This document shows, one piece after another, positions 26,398 through 35,467 of a DNA stretch of 62,786 nucleotides. The DNA is taken from positions 1 to 62,786 of the forward strand of contig SUUJ01000009.1 in NCBI GenBank assembly GCA_015062585.1. Reading direction: 5' to 3'. Both the position numbers and the translations under genes were made by a program. The DNA comes from Alphaproteobacteria bacterium. Lineage in GTDB: Bacteria; Pseudomonadota; Alphaproteobacteria; RF32; CAG-239. The notes under the pieces were generated by a model. That model was not told the origin of the DNA. It did not search any database and saw only the letters and a program-made list of their open reading frames with translations. The stretch's first letter is position 1. Each line of letters starts with the position of its first letter.

Positions 26398-28561
26398 TAA
26401 TACCTAATTCTTCCATAACCTCTTTTTTGAGTGTCACATTATCTGCCTTACCTGTTGCAAATACAGGCAACGAATCACGATAAATAATAACCCTGGGAAG
26501 ATAAAGTTCCGGCAAAGCATTTTGTTTGATATAAGCGTGCAAACGATCATTCGTTGCTTTTTTATTGTTAGTAGCCAAAACAATCTGCTCACCTTTGGTG
26601 TCATGAGGAACAGCAACGATTCCGTATGCCCATTCAGCACCATCGGCCTCAAAAGCTTTAACAACTGTTTCATGAACGGCATTTAATGAAACCATTTCAC
26701 CACCGACTTTTGCAAAGCGTTTAATTCTGTCGCGAATATATACAAAGCCGATTTCATCGATTTCTACCACATCACCGGTATGATACCAACCGTCTTTTAA
26801 AGGCTCTAACACACCCGGATTATCAGGATGAATATATCCTAACATCACATTCGGACCTTTAACCCACAATTCACCACCATTTTTAATTCCGTCAACCGGA
26901 ACAATTTTGTGTTGAATTTTCGGCAACAATTTACCGATAGAACCAAAGCGGTTAAATATGCGGTTATTAGCTGTCACCACAGGAGAGCATTCAGTTGAAC
27001 CATAAGCTTCTTTAACGGCGATTCCCAATCTTTCACCCCAAAGGTTACGAGTATCAGGCTTAATAGCTTCGGCACCGCCATACATAATACGAAGCGAGTG
27101 GAAGTCCATCGGGTGCGCAATTTTTGCATAACCGCGGAAGAATGTATCTGTACCCAAAAGCGCTGTTGCACCGATTTCATACGAAAGTTCGGCAATAACA
27201 CGATAGTGCAACGGCGAAGGATACAAGAACAATTTACAACCGTTAAACATTGGAAATATTGTACCGACCGTCAAACCAAAACTGTGGAACATCGGCAAAG
27301 CATTGAGCAAAGTATCTTTATTATTCAATGTTTCGATACAGTTCAACTGATCCACATTAGAAATAATGTTTGAGTGGCTCAAAACAACGGCTTTGGGAGC
27401 GCCTTCCGAACCTGAGGTAAACAAGATAACAGCTTTTTTGTTACCTCCCTCCGGATGCGGAACGCGTTTAACCTTATATCTGGCCAAAGCGCCGAGCTTG
27501 TCTTTCAAAGTCAAATGTTTACGCAATTCTTCCAAATAAAAGATTTTATATCCGGCTTCACGAATTGCCACAATAACATCTTCCATTTTGGCATTACGAA
27601 TAAATGCGTGCGATGTAATAACCATTTTAACTTGAGCGGTATTACACATTGAAACCATATTTTTGGCACCGACCGAAAAGTTTAACATTACCGGCACGCG
27701 TTCATAGGCTGACAAACCGAAGAATGAGCAAACGGTAGCCAAAGCATTAGGCAACAACAAAGCTACATGCTCTCCCGGTTGTGTCATTTTCTTAAAGAAG
27801 CGACCAAGAACAAAAGATTTAATAACAACATCTTTATACGAATGCGGTTCGCGGTTAATATCTTCAAAGAATTTAGCACGACGGAACCAACCTTGCTTAG
27901 AGTTAATTTTTGCCACTTTCATCAACATACCGAACAACGAAATATTACCGTTATTAGATGCATCAAAGCACATATCACGCATAATCATATATACTTCGTT
28001 ACTGATGTGATCACGTTGACGACGCAATTCGTCTTTTAATTTGAACTTAACCGGTTTTCTAACCGTGATAGTGATTCGCGGCAACGGACGATGAGGCAAT
28101 TTACCTTTGGTTTTTGAAAAATAACCGAATTGCGGACCATCAATCCATACCGGAACAATCGGAGCGCCGGACTTATCGGCAGCCAATCCCGGAGCTTCGT
28201 ATATTTTCATCAAACCGCCGTTTTCGGTCATGCGTCCTTCGGCAAACATAACACAACATCTACCGCTATCAATTTTGGCAATCAATTCTTTCAAATCAGC
28301 CGGCTCAATCGGGTTAAACGGCATAACATCGGCTGTTTGCATAATCATTCTAATCCATTTATTACGATATAGATGACCGTTTAGGGCAAAAACAGGATTA
28401 CCCGGCAAAAAAGCAAACAACATAATCGGATCCAAAAAAGACACATGGTTCGAAACATAAACAGCCTTTGTCGGCAATTTATTTTCATCAAATTGAATAT
28501 TGCATCTTACTTTGAAAACAGTAAAAATAACGCGTAAGCAAAAACGTACAAAATTTCTCAC
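26393..28561 (-). CDS. aas: Bifunctional acyltransferase / acyl-ACP synthetase (Aas-like)
   Basis: Fusion of an N-terminal PlsC acyltransferase (about 1-200; NHVSFLD near 40 as the H-x4-D motif, FAEGRMTENGG) with an AMP-forming acyl ligase (about 230-722; LFTSGSEGAPKAVVLSHSN, YGSTECSP, GWYHTGDVVEIDEIGFVYIRDR). E. coli Aas has the same layout and 719 residues and re-acylates lysophospholipids with free fatty acids. GTG was chosen as start because GGAG lies 9 nt before it; a TTG five codons earlier overlaps that SD. It is divergent from the TetR gene; one shared palindrome lies between them. Confidence 0.92.
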   Translation of the reverse strand: MRNFVRFCLRVIFTVFKVRCNIQFDENKLPTKAVYVSNHVSFLDPIMLFAFLPGNPVFALNGHLYRNKWIRMIMQTADVMPFNPIEPADLKELIAKIDSGRCCVMFAEGRMTENGGLMKIYEAPGLAADKSGAPIVPVWIDGPQFGYFSKTKGKLPHRPLPRITITVRKPVKFKLKDELRRQRDHISNEVYMIMRDMCFDASNNGNISLFGMLMKVAKINSKQGWFRRAKFFEDINREPHSYKDVVIKSFVLGRFFKKMTQPGEHVALLLPNALATVCSFFGLSAYERVPVMLNFSVGAKNMVSMCNTAQVKMVITSHAFIRNAKMEDVIVAIREAGYKIFYLEELRKHLTLKDKLGALARYKVKRVPHPEGGNKKAVILFTSGSEGAPKAVVLSHSNIISNVDQLNCIETLNNKDTLLNALPMFHSFGLTVGTIFPMFNGCKLFLYPSPLHYRVIAELSYEIGATALLGTDTFFRGYAKIAHPMDFHSLRIMYGGAEAIKPDTRNLWGERLGIAVKEAYGSTECSPVVTANNRIFNRFGSIGKLLPKIQHKIVPVDGIKNGGELWVKGPNVMLGYIHPDNPGVLEPLKDGWYHTGDVVEIDEIGFVYIRDRIKRFAKVGGEMVSLNAVHETVVKAFEADGAEWAYGIVAVPHDTKGEQIVLATNNKKATNDRLHAYIKQNALPELYLPRVIIYRDSLPVFATGKADNVTLKKEVMEELGIS

Positions 28562-28646
28562 GATATATAACTCCAATAGTTCATGTTAACTCTTTTTTAA
28601 ACTACTTTATCCGTAACTGTAAAGTAAAAAAAATCAATCCACACAT

Positions 28647-28658
28647 TCAATCGATTGA
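28647..28658. promoter_or_regulatory. Palindromic operator, site B (aas / tetR gap)
   Basis: TCAATCGATTGA, read toward tetR as TTCAATCGATTGATTTA, in the 239-bp gap between divergent aas and the TetR gene. A second, unrelated palindrome AGTCTAGACT lies at 28763-28772 nearer the TetR start and could be a separate site. Confidence 0.7.
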
Positions 28659-28800
28659 TTTAACTAATAACACATTGTTTTTACATAAAAAAATAAGTTT
28701 TACACAAAAGTGGATAAAACTTTGTTGAAAAAAAATAATAACTATTATAAACAAAATATAAAGTCTAGACTAACATATATTTAAAAGGAGTACCCCTTAA

Positions 28801-29439
28801 ATGCCTGCAGATTCAAAAAGCAAGCTGCTATGGTCTGCGTTCGAAGAGTTTGCCAAAAACGGCTTTTCCGGCGCATCGACCAGAGATATTGCAGCCAAAG
28901 CAGACATCAATATTTCTTCAATCTTATACTATTTCGGCGGCAAAAAAGGTATTTATACCGCAGCTTTGAAAAAGATTGTTGACACTATCAACGAAATGAC
29001 TGCCGAACTTAACTCGCGCTACACCGCTGTTATCGAAAAACAAGATTCCAAAGAAGCCCGTATTCTCTTAAAAGAAATGTCAGAATACTTTCTAAACATT
29101 TTGTGCTCCAAAGATTTATCGCCAAATGTCAAAAAAGTTTTCTTAAGTGAATACTCAAGCCCGACCGACGAATTCAATATTTTGTATGATGAGCTGATTC
29201 GTCCGGTACATGACCGTATGTCTAACCTGCTCCACTTGGCCAGCAACAAAAACATTGATTTGAAAAATTGCTATTTTTATATTTTTCCGCTTTTTTCACA
29301 GCTTTTTGTTTTTGCTTCACGCAAAGAATCAATCTGCAAACTTATGGAATGGGAAGACTATGATGACAAGGCTCAGCTTGAGTTACAGCGATATACAAAC
29401 TCGCAAATTGACTTTATTTTAGACTATTTAAAAAAATAA
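28801..29439 (+). CDS. TetR-family transcriptional regulator
   Basis: A 212-residue repressor-type protein. The N-terminal helix-turn-helix is clear (SKLLWSAFEEFAKNGFSGASTRDIAAKADINISSILYYFGGKKGIYTAAL, residues 7-56). The C-terminal ligand-binding half resembles CecR/YbiH-type TetR proteins. SD AAGGAG precedes ATG. It is divergent from aas and lies between two FadL genes, and the only palindrome shared by all four genes' upstream regions is TCAATCGATTGA, so it probably controls fatty-acid uptake and use, perhaps with an acyl-CoA or fatty acid as ligand. This is inference. Confidence 0.93.
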   Translation: MPADSKSKLLWSAFEEFAKNGFSGASTRDIAAKADINISSILYYFGGKKGIYTAALKKIVDTINEMTAELNSRYTAVIEKQDSKEARILLKEMSEYFLNILCSKDLSPNVKKVFLSEYSSPTDEFNILYDELIRPVHDRMSNLLHLASNKNIDLKNCYFYIFPLFSQLFVFASRKESICKLMEWEDYDDKAQLELQRYTNSQIDFILDYLKK

Positions 29440-29450
29440 ATATCAACAAA

Positions 29451-29466
29451 AATCAATCGATTGATT
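29451..29466. promoter_or_regulatory. Palindromic operator, site C (fadL copy 2)
   Basis: AATCAATCGATTGATT, a perfect 16-bp palindrome that overlaps a TTGACA box (29465-29470), so a bound repressor would block RNA polymerase. It lies 64 nt before the fadL copy 2 ATG, the same distance as at copy 1. Confidence 0.75.
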
Positions 29467-29529
29467 GACAAATCAAAATATATGGTATAGCGTCCTTATT
29501 GTGTGTTTAATAATAAGGACGTTTGTACT

Positions 29530-30729
29530 ATGAAAAAACTACTTACTTTTACTGCCTTAGCCTCTGTTTTGGCTATTGCAAATGCTAATGCTGCCGGATT
29601 CCATCTTCGTGAACAATCCGGTGCCGCTTTAGGTAATGCTTTTGCCGGTGCTACTGCCGGTGCAGAAAACAACTCTTACGCTTATTTTAATGCTGCCGGT
29701 CTTACCCGTCACAAGGGCAAACAATTTAATATCGGCGGTACATATATTGCTCCGGAAGCTTCTGCTCACAACATTAAAACTACCGGCTCCGGTGAAACTT
29801 CAGATGTACACAATATTGTACACTCGGCTATTGCTCCGAATATGTCTTATTCACAACAAATTGATGACAAATTTACATTCGGCTTGGGTATCAATGTTCC
29901 TTTCGGTATGGTTACCAAATACGATGACAGTTGGGCAGGTGCAGCAGATGGTGTAACATCAAAAGTTACTACCGTAACCACAACTCCGATGATTGCTTAC
30001 AAAGCTACTGATAAATTGTCACTCGGCGTCGGTTTGCCTATCCAATATTTTAAGGCAAAACTTACATCTAATCCGGGATTTGATGTAAAAATTGAAGGCG
30101 ATACCGTTGATGTCGGATACCAATTTAGTGCTTTGTATGAACTTAGCGATAAAACTCGTTTCGGTGTAAACTATCGCAGTGAAATCAACCACAAATTAAA
30201 AGGCGAAGTTGAGTCTAATAATAGTCCATATGCTGCCGTACATAATCAAGATATTACTGCTCGTATTGATACTCCGGCTATGTTGTCTGTCGGTGCTTAT
30301 CACGAAATCAATGACAAATGGGCAGTTATGGCTGAATATCAACGCGTATTTTGGAATTCTTTTGATGCTATTGATATTTATGGTGCAGATACCCATAGTT
30401 TAGTATCAAACACTCCCGAAAATTGGGAAGATACAGACTTTTACTCTGTCGGTGCTTCTTATCAAATTGATGACCAATGGAAGCTTCGTTTAGGTTTGGC
30501 TTATGATGAAGCTGCCGTTAAAGTTGACTATCGTACACCTCGCGTACCGGATTCCAGACGCATTTGGTATTCAACCGGTCTTGAATACAAATACAATGAT
30601 AATTTGACCTTTGATATGGGCTTTACCTATATTCAAGCTAAAGAAGCTCGCGTTGAATTTAAAGGCGGCTCAGCCGATTACGAAAACTCAGTTAAGATTT
30701 GGGGCTTGTCTGTAAACTACAAGTTCTAA
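29530..30729 (+). CDS. FadL/OmpP1-type outer-membrane transporter (copy 2)
   Basis: Paralogue of copy 1 with an almost identical signal peptide and N-terminus (MKKLLTFTALASVLAIANANA; AGFHLREQSGAALGNAFAG) and long identical blocks; differences cluster in predicted extracellular loops. It has 399 residues and ends VNYKF. Start by SD AAGGACG 8 nt upstream. It follows the TetR gene with the operator in between and is followed by a strong terminator. Two close copies suggest recent duplication with divergence of substrate-facing loops. Confidence 0.93.
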   Translation: MKKLLTFTALASVLAIANANAAGFHLREQSGAALGNAFAGATAGAENNSYAYFNAAGLTRHKGKQFNIGGTYIAPEASAHNIKTTGSGETSDVHNIVHSAIAPNMSYSQQIDDKFTFGLGINVPFGMVTKYDDSWAGAADGVTSKVTTVTTTPMIAYKATDKLSLGVGLPIQYFKAKLTSNPGFDVKIEGDTVDVGYQFSALYELSDKTRFGVNYRSEINHKLKGEVESNNSPYAAVHNQDITARIDTPAMLSVGAYHEINDKWAVMAEYQRVFWNSFDAIDIYGADTHSLVSNTPENWEDTDFYSVGASYQIDDQWKLRLGLAYDEAAVKVDYRTPRVPDSRRIWYSTGLEYKYNDNLTFDMGFTYIQAKEARVEFKGGSADYENSVKIWGLSVNYKF

Positions 30730-30743
30730 TCAGAACAACAATT

Positions 30744-30777
30744 AAAAAAAACCTCCGAAATTTCGGAGGTTTTTTTT
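30744..30777. terminator. Bidirectional terminator (fadL copy 2 / next minus gene)
   Basis: Perfect 12-bp palindrome AAACCTCCGAAA/TTTCGGAGGTTT with A- and T-runs on either side, between convergent genes. Confidence 0.92.
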
Positions 30778-30793
30778 ATAATCTGTAACTATA

Positions 30794-31384
30794 TTATTCA
30801 ATACAGCAATCAACGGCTTTTTTCACAAAAGCTTTCATTTTGGCCAAAGTACCGCCCTCTTCTTTTACTTCTTTTTTTACTTCTTTTTTCTTAACCGGAG
30901 CTTTGTTTTCTTCTAATTTTTCCGATATCTTTTTAATATCTTCCAAATTATCTTCCACCCACTTAACATCCGACACATCAAGCATCTTCATATTAAGCCC
31001 CCAGAACAAACAATATAAATCATAGGCTTGATTAAACAATTCATAAGCCAAATCTTTGTGTCCCAATGATTGTTGTTTGGTACCTACTTCCATCAAACGC
31101 ATAGAAGAAGACAACAAGTGTTTAGAAATGCACCAAACTTCGCCCTCATATTCGGGAATCACGCGTTGCATAAGATTTTTCCTAAGTTCTCTGACACCTT
31201 CTACCAAATCATAAAAAGAATTTTTACCTGTCTTGGCACCGGAAAAAACCAAGTGCTCTTCAATCGAAATAAGGTTCATAATGGCAATAGTCAAATCCTG
31301 ATCAGATGACAAATCCTTAGGATTTACTTTTTTGGCCTGATCAACTCTTTCAACAAATTCTTTTACATCTTTTGCTTTTTTCAT
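30794..31384 (-). CDS. Helical protein of unknown function
   Basis: Not recognised. 196 residues, no signal peptide; helical throughout with a Lys/Glu-rich low-complexity linker (KKKEVKKEVKEEGG, about 165-180) before a short C-terminal helix ending VDCCIE. The segment IAIMNLISIEEHLVFSGAKTGKNSFYDLVEGVRELRKNLM resembles helix-bundle proteins. Its ATG follows the stop of the membrane-protein gene without any gap, so the two are probably translated together. Confidence 0.72.
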   Translation of the reverse strand: MKKAKDVKEFVERVDQAKKVNPKDLSSDQDLTIAIMNLISIEEHLVFSGAKTGKNSFYDLVEGVRELRKNLMQRVIPEYEGEVWCISKHLLSSSMRLMEVGTKQQSLGHKDLAYELFNQAYDLYCLFWGLNMKMLDVSDVKWVEDNLEDIKKISEKLEENKAPVKKKEVKKEVKEEGGTLAKMKAFVKKAVDCCIE

Positions 31385-31951
31385 CTATTTATCTCCCGAA
31401 AATTCATATAATCCCGAAGCATCTAACAAATCAGCCTTATTAGGCAAAGCTTCACCTAACGGATAGTAATTAAAATAAACACTCAACAAGGCAAGAGCCA
31501 ACACCGGCAACACAACTTTTTCAAACGGAAAATGAGCGTGCCCGCCGTTTCTTGCTTTCATCCATTGATAAAATTTTGATACATAAATAAAAGTCAACGC
31601 TCCCAAAATTGTACTAAATAACAACGGATCCATATAAAATACACCGATTACCTTTGGAGCATACGGCATTTCAATATACATAAATCCGATTGAAGCCACT
31701 GACAATGTCATCAACAACAAATTACGACCGGCAAAGTTCCAGTTTTTCTTTTCGAACCACAGTATCAACCAATAGCCCAACAATGCCAACATTGCACCTG
31801 CCCAAACCCCGACAACTGCATCATCAACGCCGTATCTTCTGGCAACCTCTAAAGACGCCCCAACCGCAACGGTACATACTGCACAAGCCGGATTAGCCCA
31901 CACTTTTGTTGCATACAAAACAGCTATTATTAACGACAATGTTCCAATCAT
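31385..31951 (-). CDS. Membrane protein with N-terminal CxxC motif
   Basis: 188 residues with five hydrophobic segments (about 3-19, 45-64, 75-95, 105-125, 145-162). Right after the first segment lies NPACAVCTVAVGASLEVARRYGVDD, with a C-x2-C pair at 23/26 on the periplasmic side if the first segment is a signal anchor; such pairs are often redox or metal sites. No family assigned. It is directly coupled to the downstream helical protein gene (stop and start adjacent). Confidence 0.75.
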   Translation of the reverse strand: MIGTLSLIIAVLYATKVWANPACAVCTVAVGASLEVARRYGVDDAVVGVWAGAMLALLGYWLILWFEKKNWNFAGRNLLLMTLSVASIGFMYIEMPYAPKVIGVFYMDPLLFSTILGALTFIYVSKFYQWMKARNGGHAHFPFEKVVLPVLALALLSVYFNYYPLGEALPNKADLLDASGLYEFSGDK

Positions 31952-32012
31952 AATTTTACCCTCTTATTTTTTATAACTGTATTTTATATATCACCTATTT
32001 ATTAAAAAAGCA

Positions 32013-32705
32013 TTATTTATCTTTGGGTTCCACCAAACCACCTGAAACAATAAATTTAATAGCTTCTTCTACACTCATATCCATTTCAATAACATCTTTT
32101 TTTGGTACAAAAATCAAAAAACCTGATGTCGGGTTAGGAGTAGTCGGAATAAAAACATTTACCATTTCATCAGGCAATTTTTCTTCTATCTCGCCTTGTA
32201 AATCGGCGCTGACAAGTCCTAAAATCCAAATTCCTTTTCTGGGATATTCTAACATTACAACTTTTTTAAATGCTTGAGTTTTACTTGAAAATACTGTTTC
32301 AAATATTTGTTTTAGCAGTGAATATACGGATGATACAAGCGGCATTTTTGCCACAAACCACTCGCCTAAACGAATAAAAAATCTTCCCAAAAATCCGGCG
32401 GCAAACATACCGACCAACATTAAAAATCCGATTAAAATTATCAAACCGAAACCGGGAATTGTCATCGGCATATAATTCACAAAATTATACTGTGGAGGTA
32501 AAATTTTGTTTACAAAAACATCAACCCACAAAATAAACTTATAAGCCAAATAAAATGTTATTGCCACCGGAGCCGTTACCAAAATACCGGTAAACAAATA
32601 AGCTCTGAGTTTTGCCCCAAGCTTCATAAAAACCTTATTTTCAATTTTTTTCTTCTTTATATTTTTTATATTTTTTGCTCTTTTTTTTAATTCTTTCTTA
32701 TTCAT
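32013..32705 (-). CDS. DUF502 family membrane protein
   Basis: A 230-residue inner-membrane protein with two main helices (about 35-58 and 80-112) and the DUF502 signature regions: LFTGILVTAPVAITFYLA, GEWFVAKMPLVSSVYSLLKQI and the cytoplasmic FIPTTPNPTSGFLIFVP. The N-terminus is unusually Lys-rich (about 1-25), so a later ATG at residue 27 is possible. It overlaps the recJ stop by 8 nt (ATGAATAA). Family function unknown. Confidence 0.88.
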   Translation of the reverse strand: MNKKELKKRAKNIKNIKKKKIENKVFMKLGAKLRAYLFTGILVTAPVAITFYLAYKFILWVDVFVNKILPPQYNFVNYMPMTIPGFGLIILIGFLMLVGMFAAGFLGRFFIRLGEWFVAKMPLVSSVYSLLKQIFETVFSSKTQAFKKVVMLEYPRKGIWILGLVSADLQGEIEEKLPDEMVNVFIPTTPNPTSGFLIFVPKKDVIEMDMSVEEAIKFIVSGGLVEPKDK

Positions 32706-34476
32706 CGCAAACCTTCCTGATATCTTCTATTATAAACTGCACATCATTGCGTCCGTTCCATTTGTCATGGCGCAACACACCTACAACATCAAAAAAATCT
32801 TTTTTAGCATTAAGCATTGTGTGTCCGATTTGGTTATCACCGACCCTAAAAGCAATTCCTTTTATATTGCCGCCGTTTTGCGATGTCAAAACACAACGCA
32901 CATGACCCACACCAAACAATACAGGCTTAATTATATTTACCTTTTTCAACATCAACTTAGGCTCACTGTTTCCGGCACCATAGGGTTCTAATTTTTCTAA
33001 ATAATCAGCCAAATCGATATTTGCACCGCCAACATCTAATACACTGTCGATTTCAATAACCGGCGTCACTTCTTCACCGTCAATTTTATTTGAAACATAT
33101 TCTCCGACAAATTTCTTAAATTCTTCAATTTTAGCTTCTTCCAAAGAAAAACCCGCAGCCATGGTATGTCCGCCGCCTTTGGTCAAAATACCTCTTTCTT
33201 TGGCTGCAATAACCAACGCGCCCAAATCAACCTGAGGTATTGAACGCGCCGAACCTTTAACTTCATCAGGCTCAATTGACATAACAAAAGACGGAACATT
33301 ATATCTTTCTTTTAGTCTTCCGGCCACAATTCCTATCACACCCTGGTGCCAATCATTACCATAAACAAAAGCTATCGGATATTCTTGAGGAGAGCCCTCA
33401 ACCTGTTCAATTGCCGACAACAAAACATGATTTTCAATATCTTTTCGGGTAATATTAAACTCATTTAACTTATCAACCAATAATTGCGCCTGATAGTCAT
33501 TATCGCAACACAACAATTGATTACCCATATCAGCATCACCCACACGGCCGCAAGCATTTATTCTGGGACCCAAAACATAACCCAAATGAAATGCCGTCGG
33601 AGCTTCTGACAAATTTGCCTTATCCATTAAAACCGTAAGTCCGATATTGCCTCTTTGCGCCATAACTTTTAAGCCTTGCGCCACATATGCTCGGTTAATT
33701 CCCTTCAACTGCACCACATCGCAAACCGTTCCCAAAGCTACCAAATCGAGCCATTTTTTCAAATCAGGCTCTTTTATTTCGTCTTTATAAAAACCCTTTT
33801 CTCTCAAGCATCTGTTAACCGCCACCACCGTCATAAACACAACACCGACAGCCGCCATATATTTTAATGACGGATAATCATCACTTTCGTCCAAGCGTTT
33901 AGGGTTCACAACCGCATAAATTTTCGGCAACTTTATTTCTGCTTCGTGGTGATCCAAAACAATAACATCAAACCCCTTTTCTACAGCATATTCCAAAGGT
34001 TCAAAAGCCGTTGTTCCGCAATCTAATGTCATCAACAAACCGCAACCGCTTAAAGCAAAATTATCGATTGCTTGCTTACTCGGACCATATCCTTCATCAC
34101 GGTCGGGAATATGAACATCCGGTTCAACACCTACCGAACGCAAAAACAATTTCATAACTGATGTCGAAGTAGCTCCATCAACATCATAATCCCCGATTAT
34201 AGCTATTCTTTCTTTGTTGATAATAGCCTGAGCAATTCTTTCTGCAGCCTTTTGCATATCTTTCAGTACATAAGGATCAGGCATCAAATTATTTATTTTA
34301 GGAGATAAAAACTTTTCGACTTCATCAACGCTTATTCCACGCAAAGCCATAATTTTTGCCATAATAAAAGGCAAATTAAATCTCTGAGCCAACAACTCGG
34401 CATGACGCTCGTCAACTGTGGCAACTTGCCACAAGTTTCCACCAATCGAAATATTTTTTGCTAAATTTTCACTCAT
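32698..34476 (-). CDS. recJ: Single-stranded-DNA-specific exonuclease RecJ
   Basis: 5'-3' ssDNA exonuclease of recombination and mismatch repair. 592 residues with the DHH phosphoesterase motifs IIGDYDVDGATS (I), TLDCGTTAF, VIVLDHHEAE (III) and ...VNPKRLDESDDYPSLKYMAAVGV, then DHHA1 with GRLKERYNVPSFV and GGGHTMAAGFSL, and the OB domain. First gene of recJ-DUF502, a common alphaproteobacterial pair. It starts 4 nt downstream of the OmpA-like gene stop. Confidence 0.96.
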   Translation of the reverse strand: MSENLAKNISIGGNLWQVATVDERHAELLAQRFNLPFIMAKIMALRGISVDEVEKFLSPKINNLMPDPYVLKDMQKAAERIAQAIINKERIAIIGDYDVDGATSTSVMKLFLRSVGVEPDVHIPDRDEGYGPSKQAIDNFALSGCGLLMTLDCGTTAFEPLEYAVEKGFDVIVLDHHEAEIKLPKIYAVVNPKRLDESDDYPSLKYMAAVGVVFMTVVAVNRCLREKGFYKDEIKEPDLKKWLDLVALGTVCDVVQLKGINRAYVAQGLKVMAQRGNIGLTVLMDKANLSEAPTAFHLGYVLGPRINACGRVGDADMGNQLLCCDNDYQAQLLVDKLNEFNITRKDIENHVLLSAIEQVEGSPQEYPIAFVYGNDWHQGVIGIVAGRLKERYNVPSFVMSIEPDEVKGSARSIPQVDLGALVIAAKERGILTKGGGHTMAAGFSLEEAKIEEFKKFVGEYVSNKIDGEEVTPVIEIDSVLDVGGANIDLADYLEKLEPYGAGNSEPKLMLKKVNIIKPVLFGVGHVRCVLTSQNGGNIKGIAFRVGDNQIGHTMLNAKKDFFDVVGVLRHDKWNGRNDVQFIIEDIRKVCDE

Positions 34477-34480
34477 TTTC

Positions 34481-35299
34481 CTAGTAAGTCAAATAAATCT
34501 CTACTCGACGATTCAAACGCTCACCTTCAGGCATAACTTCCTGATACAAAGGAGTACTGTCAGAGAATGCTTGCGAAACAATTTTATCACCGGCGACACC
34601 ATATTTACGCAAAACATTTACAACACTTTGAGCGCGTTTGACCGATACATTAAAGTTTATCAATTTATGATTTACCGGATCGGTATTGCGAGTACGAGAA
34701 GACGCATAACCGTAAACACTTATCATTGCATTTTTTTCTTTTGCCAGTTTTGCCAACTTTTTCAAACTGCCATAAAAACTATAATCAACTTCACTGCTTC
34801 CATTGTCAAAATATATCGTCTCAGCCAAATAGTGCATTGTATTGCCTGTTGTAGCAATATTATTTTCTTCTACATTATTTACCTCAGGCAAAGCTTTTTC
34901 AATCACTTCTTCTTTCGGCTCAACTTTGGCAACTACGATTTCTTTTTCATCATCGGCTTTAGCTAAAGTAGTTTTTTCAGCCTCGACCACCGCATCCAAT
35001 TTTTCAGCCTCAACTTTTACAACTTTTGCCGGTGTAACTTCTTCTGTCACATTTTCGTTTTGCACAAAAGCTTCATCACCTTGCTCATCTTCATAAGCGG
35101 CGTTTTCTTTATCGGCGACAATTATACCCTTACTCTCAATTTTAGAAACTTCAACCTTTCCGCCATCATCGATAATAACTTGTGTGTCATCCTTAAAATC
35201 AGGAAACACCATGGTAGAACAACCGCCAAGCAACAACACCAAACCAACAACACTAAAGTTTACAGCCAAATTTTTTTGCATCATTTTCACAAATCCCAT
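34481..35299 (-). CDS. OmpA/Pal-like outer-membrane lipoprotein
   Basis: Lipoprotein signal with lipobox LLGGC followed by STMVF. A long acidic, low-complexity Val/Glu/Lys linker (about 40-160) leads to a C-terminal OmpA-like peptidoglycan-binding domain (about 165-272) with IYFDNGSSEVD, SVYGYASSRT and ERLNRRVEIYLTY. It tethers outer membrane to cell wall. Start is uncertain: the ATG used gives 272 residues, a GTG 11 codons earlier or an ATG 5 codons later is possible. It lies 4 nt before recJ on the same strand. Confidence 0.85.
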   Translation of the reverse strand: MGFVKMMQKNLAVNFSVVGLVLLLGGCSTMVFPDFKDDTQVIIDDGGKVEVSKIESKGIIVADKENAAYEDEQGDEAFVQNENVTEEVTPAKVVKVEAEKLDAVVEAEKTTLAKADDEKEIVVAKVEPKEEVIEKALPEVNNVEENNIATTGNTMHYLAETIYFDNGSSEVDYSFYGSLKKLAKLAKEKNAMISVYGYASSRTRNTDPVNHKLINFNVSVKRAQSVVNVLRKYGVAGDKIVSQAFSDSTPLYQEVMPEGERLNRRVEIYLTY

Positions 35300-35467
35300 A
35301 ATAAAAAAATCACTTCTAAGAAGATAAAACACTTATTAAATTTTCACAAGTCTAAAAACCGACTTTTTCGCAAGTATTTAAAAGTGATTATCTTTTAATA
35401 TTTATTTGTAATTATTAAACATCATATTATAATAACTTACAACATCATTCATATTTTGGAAATTTTA

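Noticed and set aside
28763..28772. AGTCTAGACT palindrome as a second regulator site
   Set aside because: Only one occurrence was found and ten-base palindromes occur by chance; it is mentioned with site B but not called as an operator.
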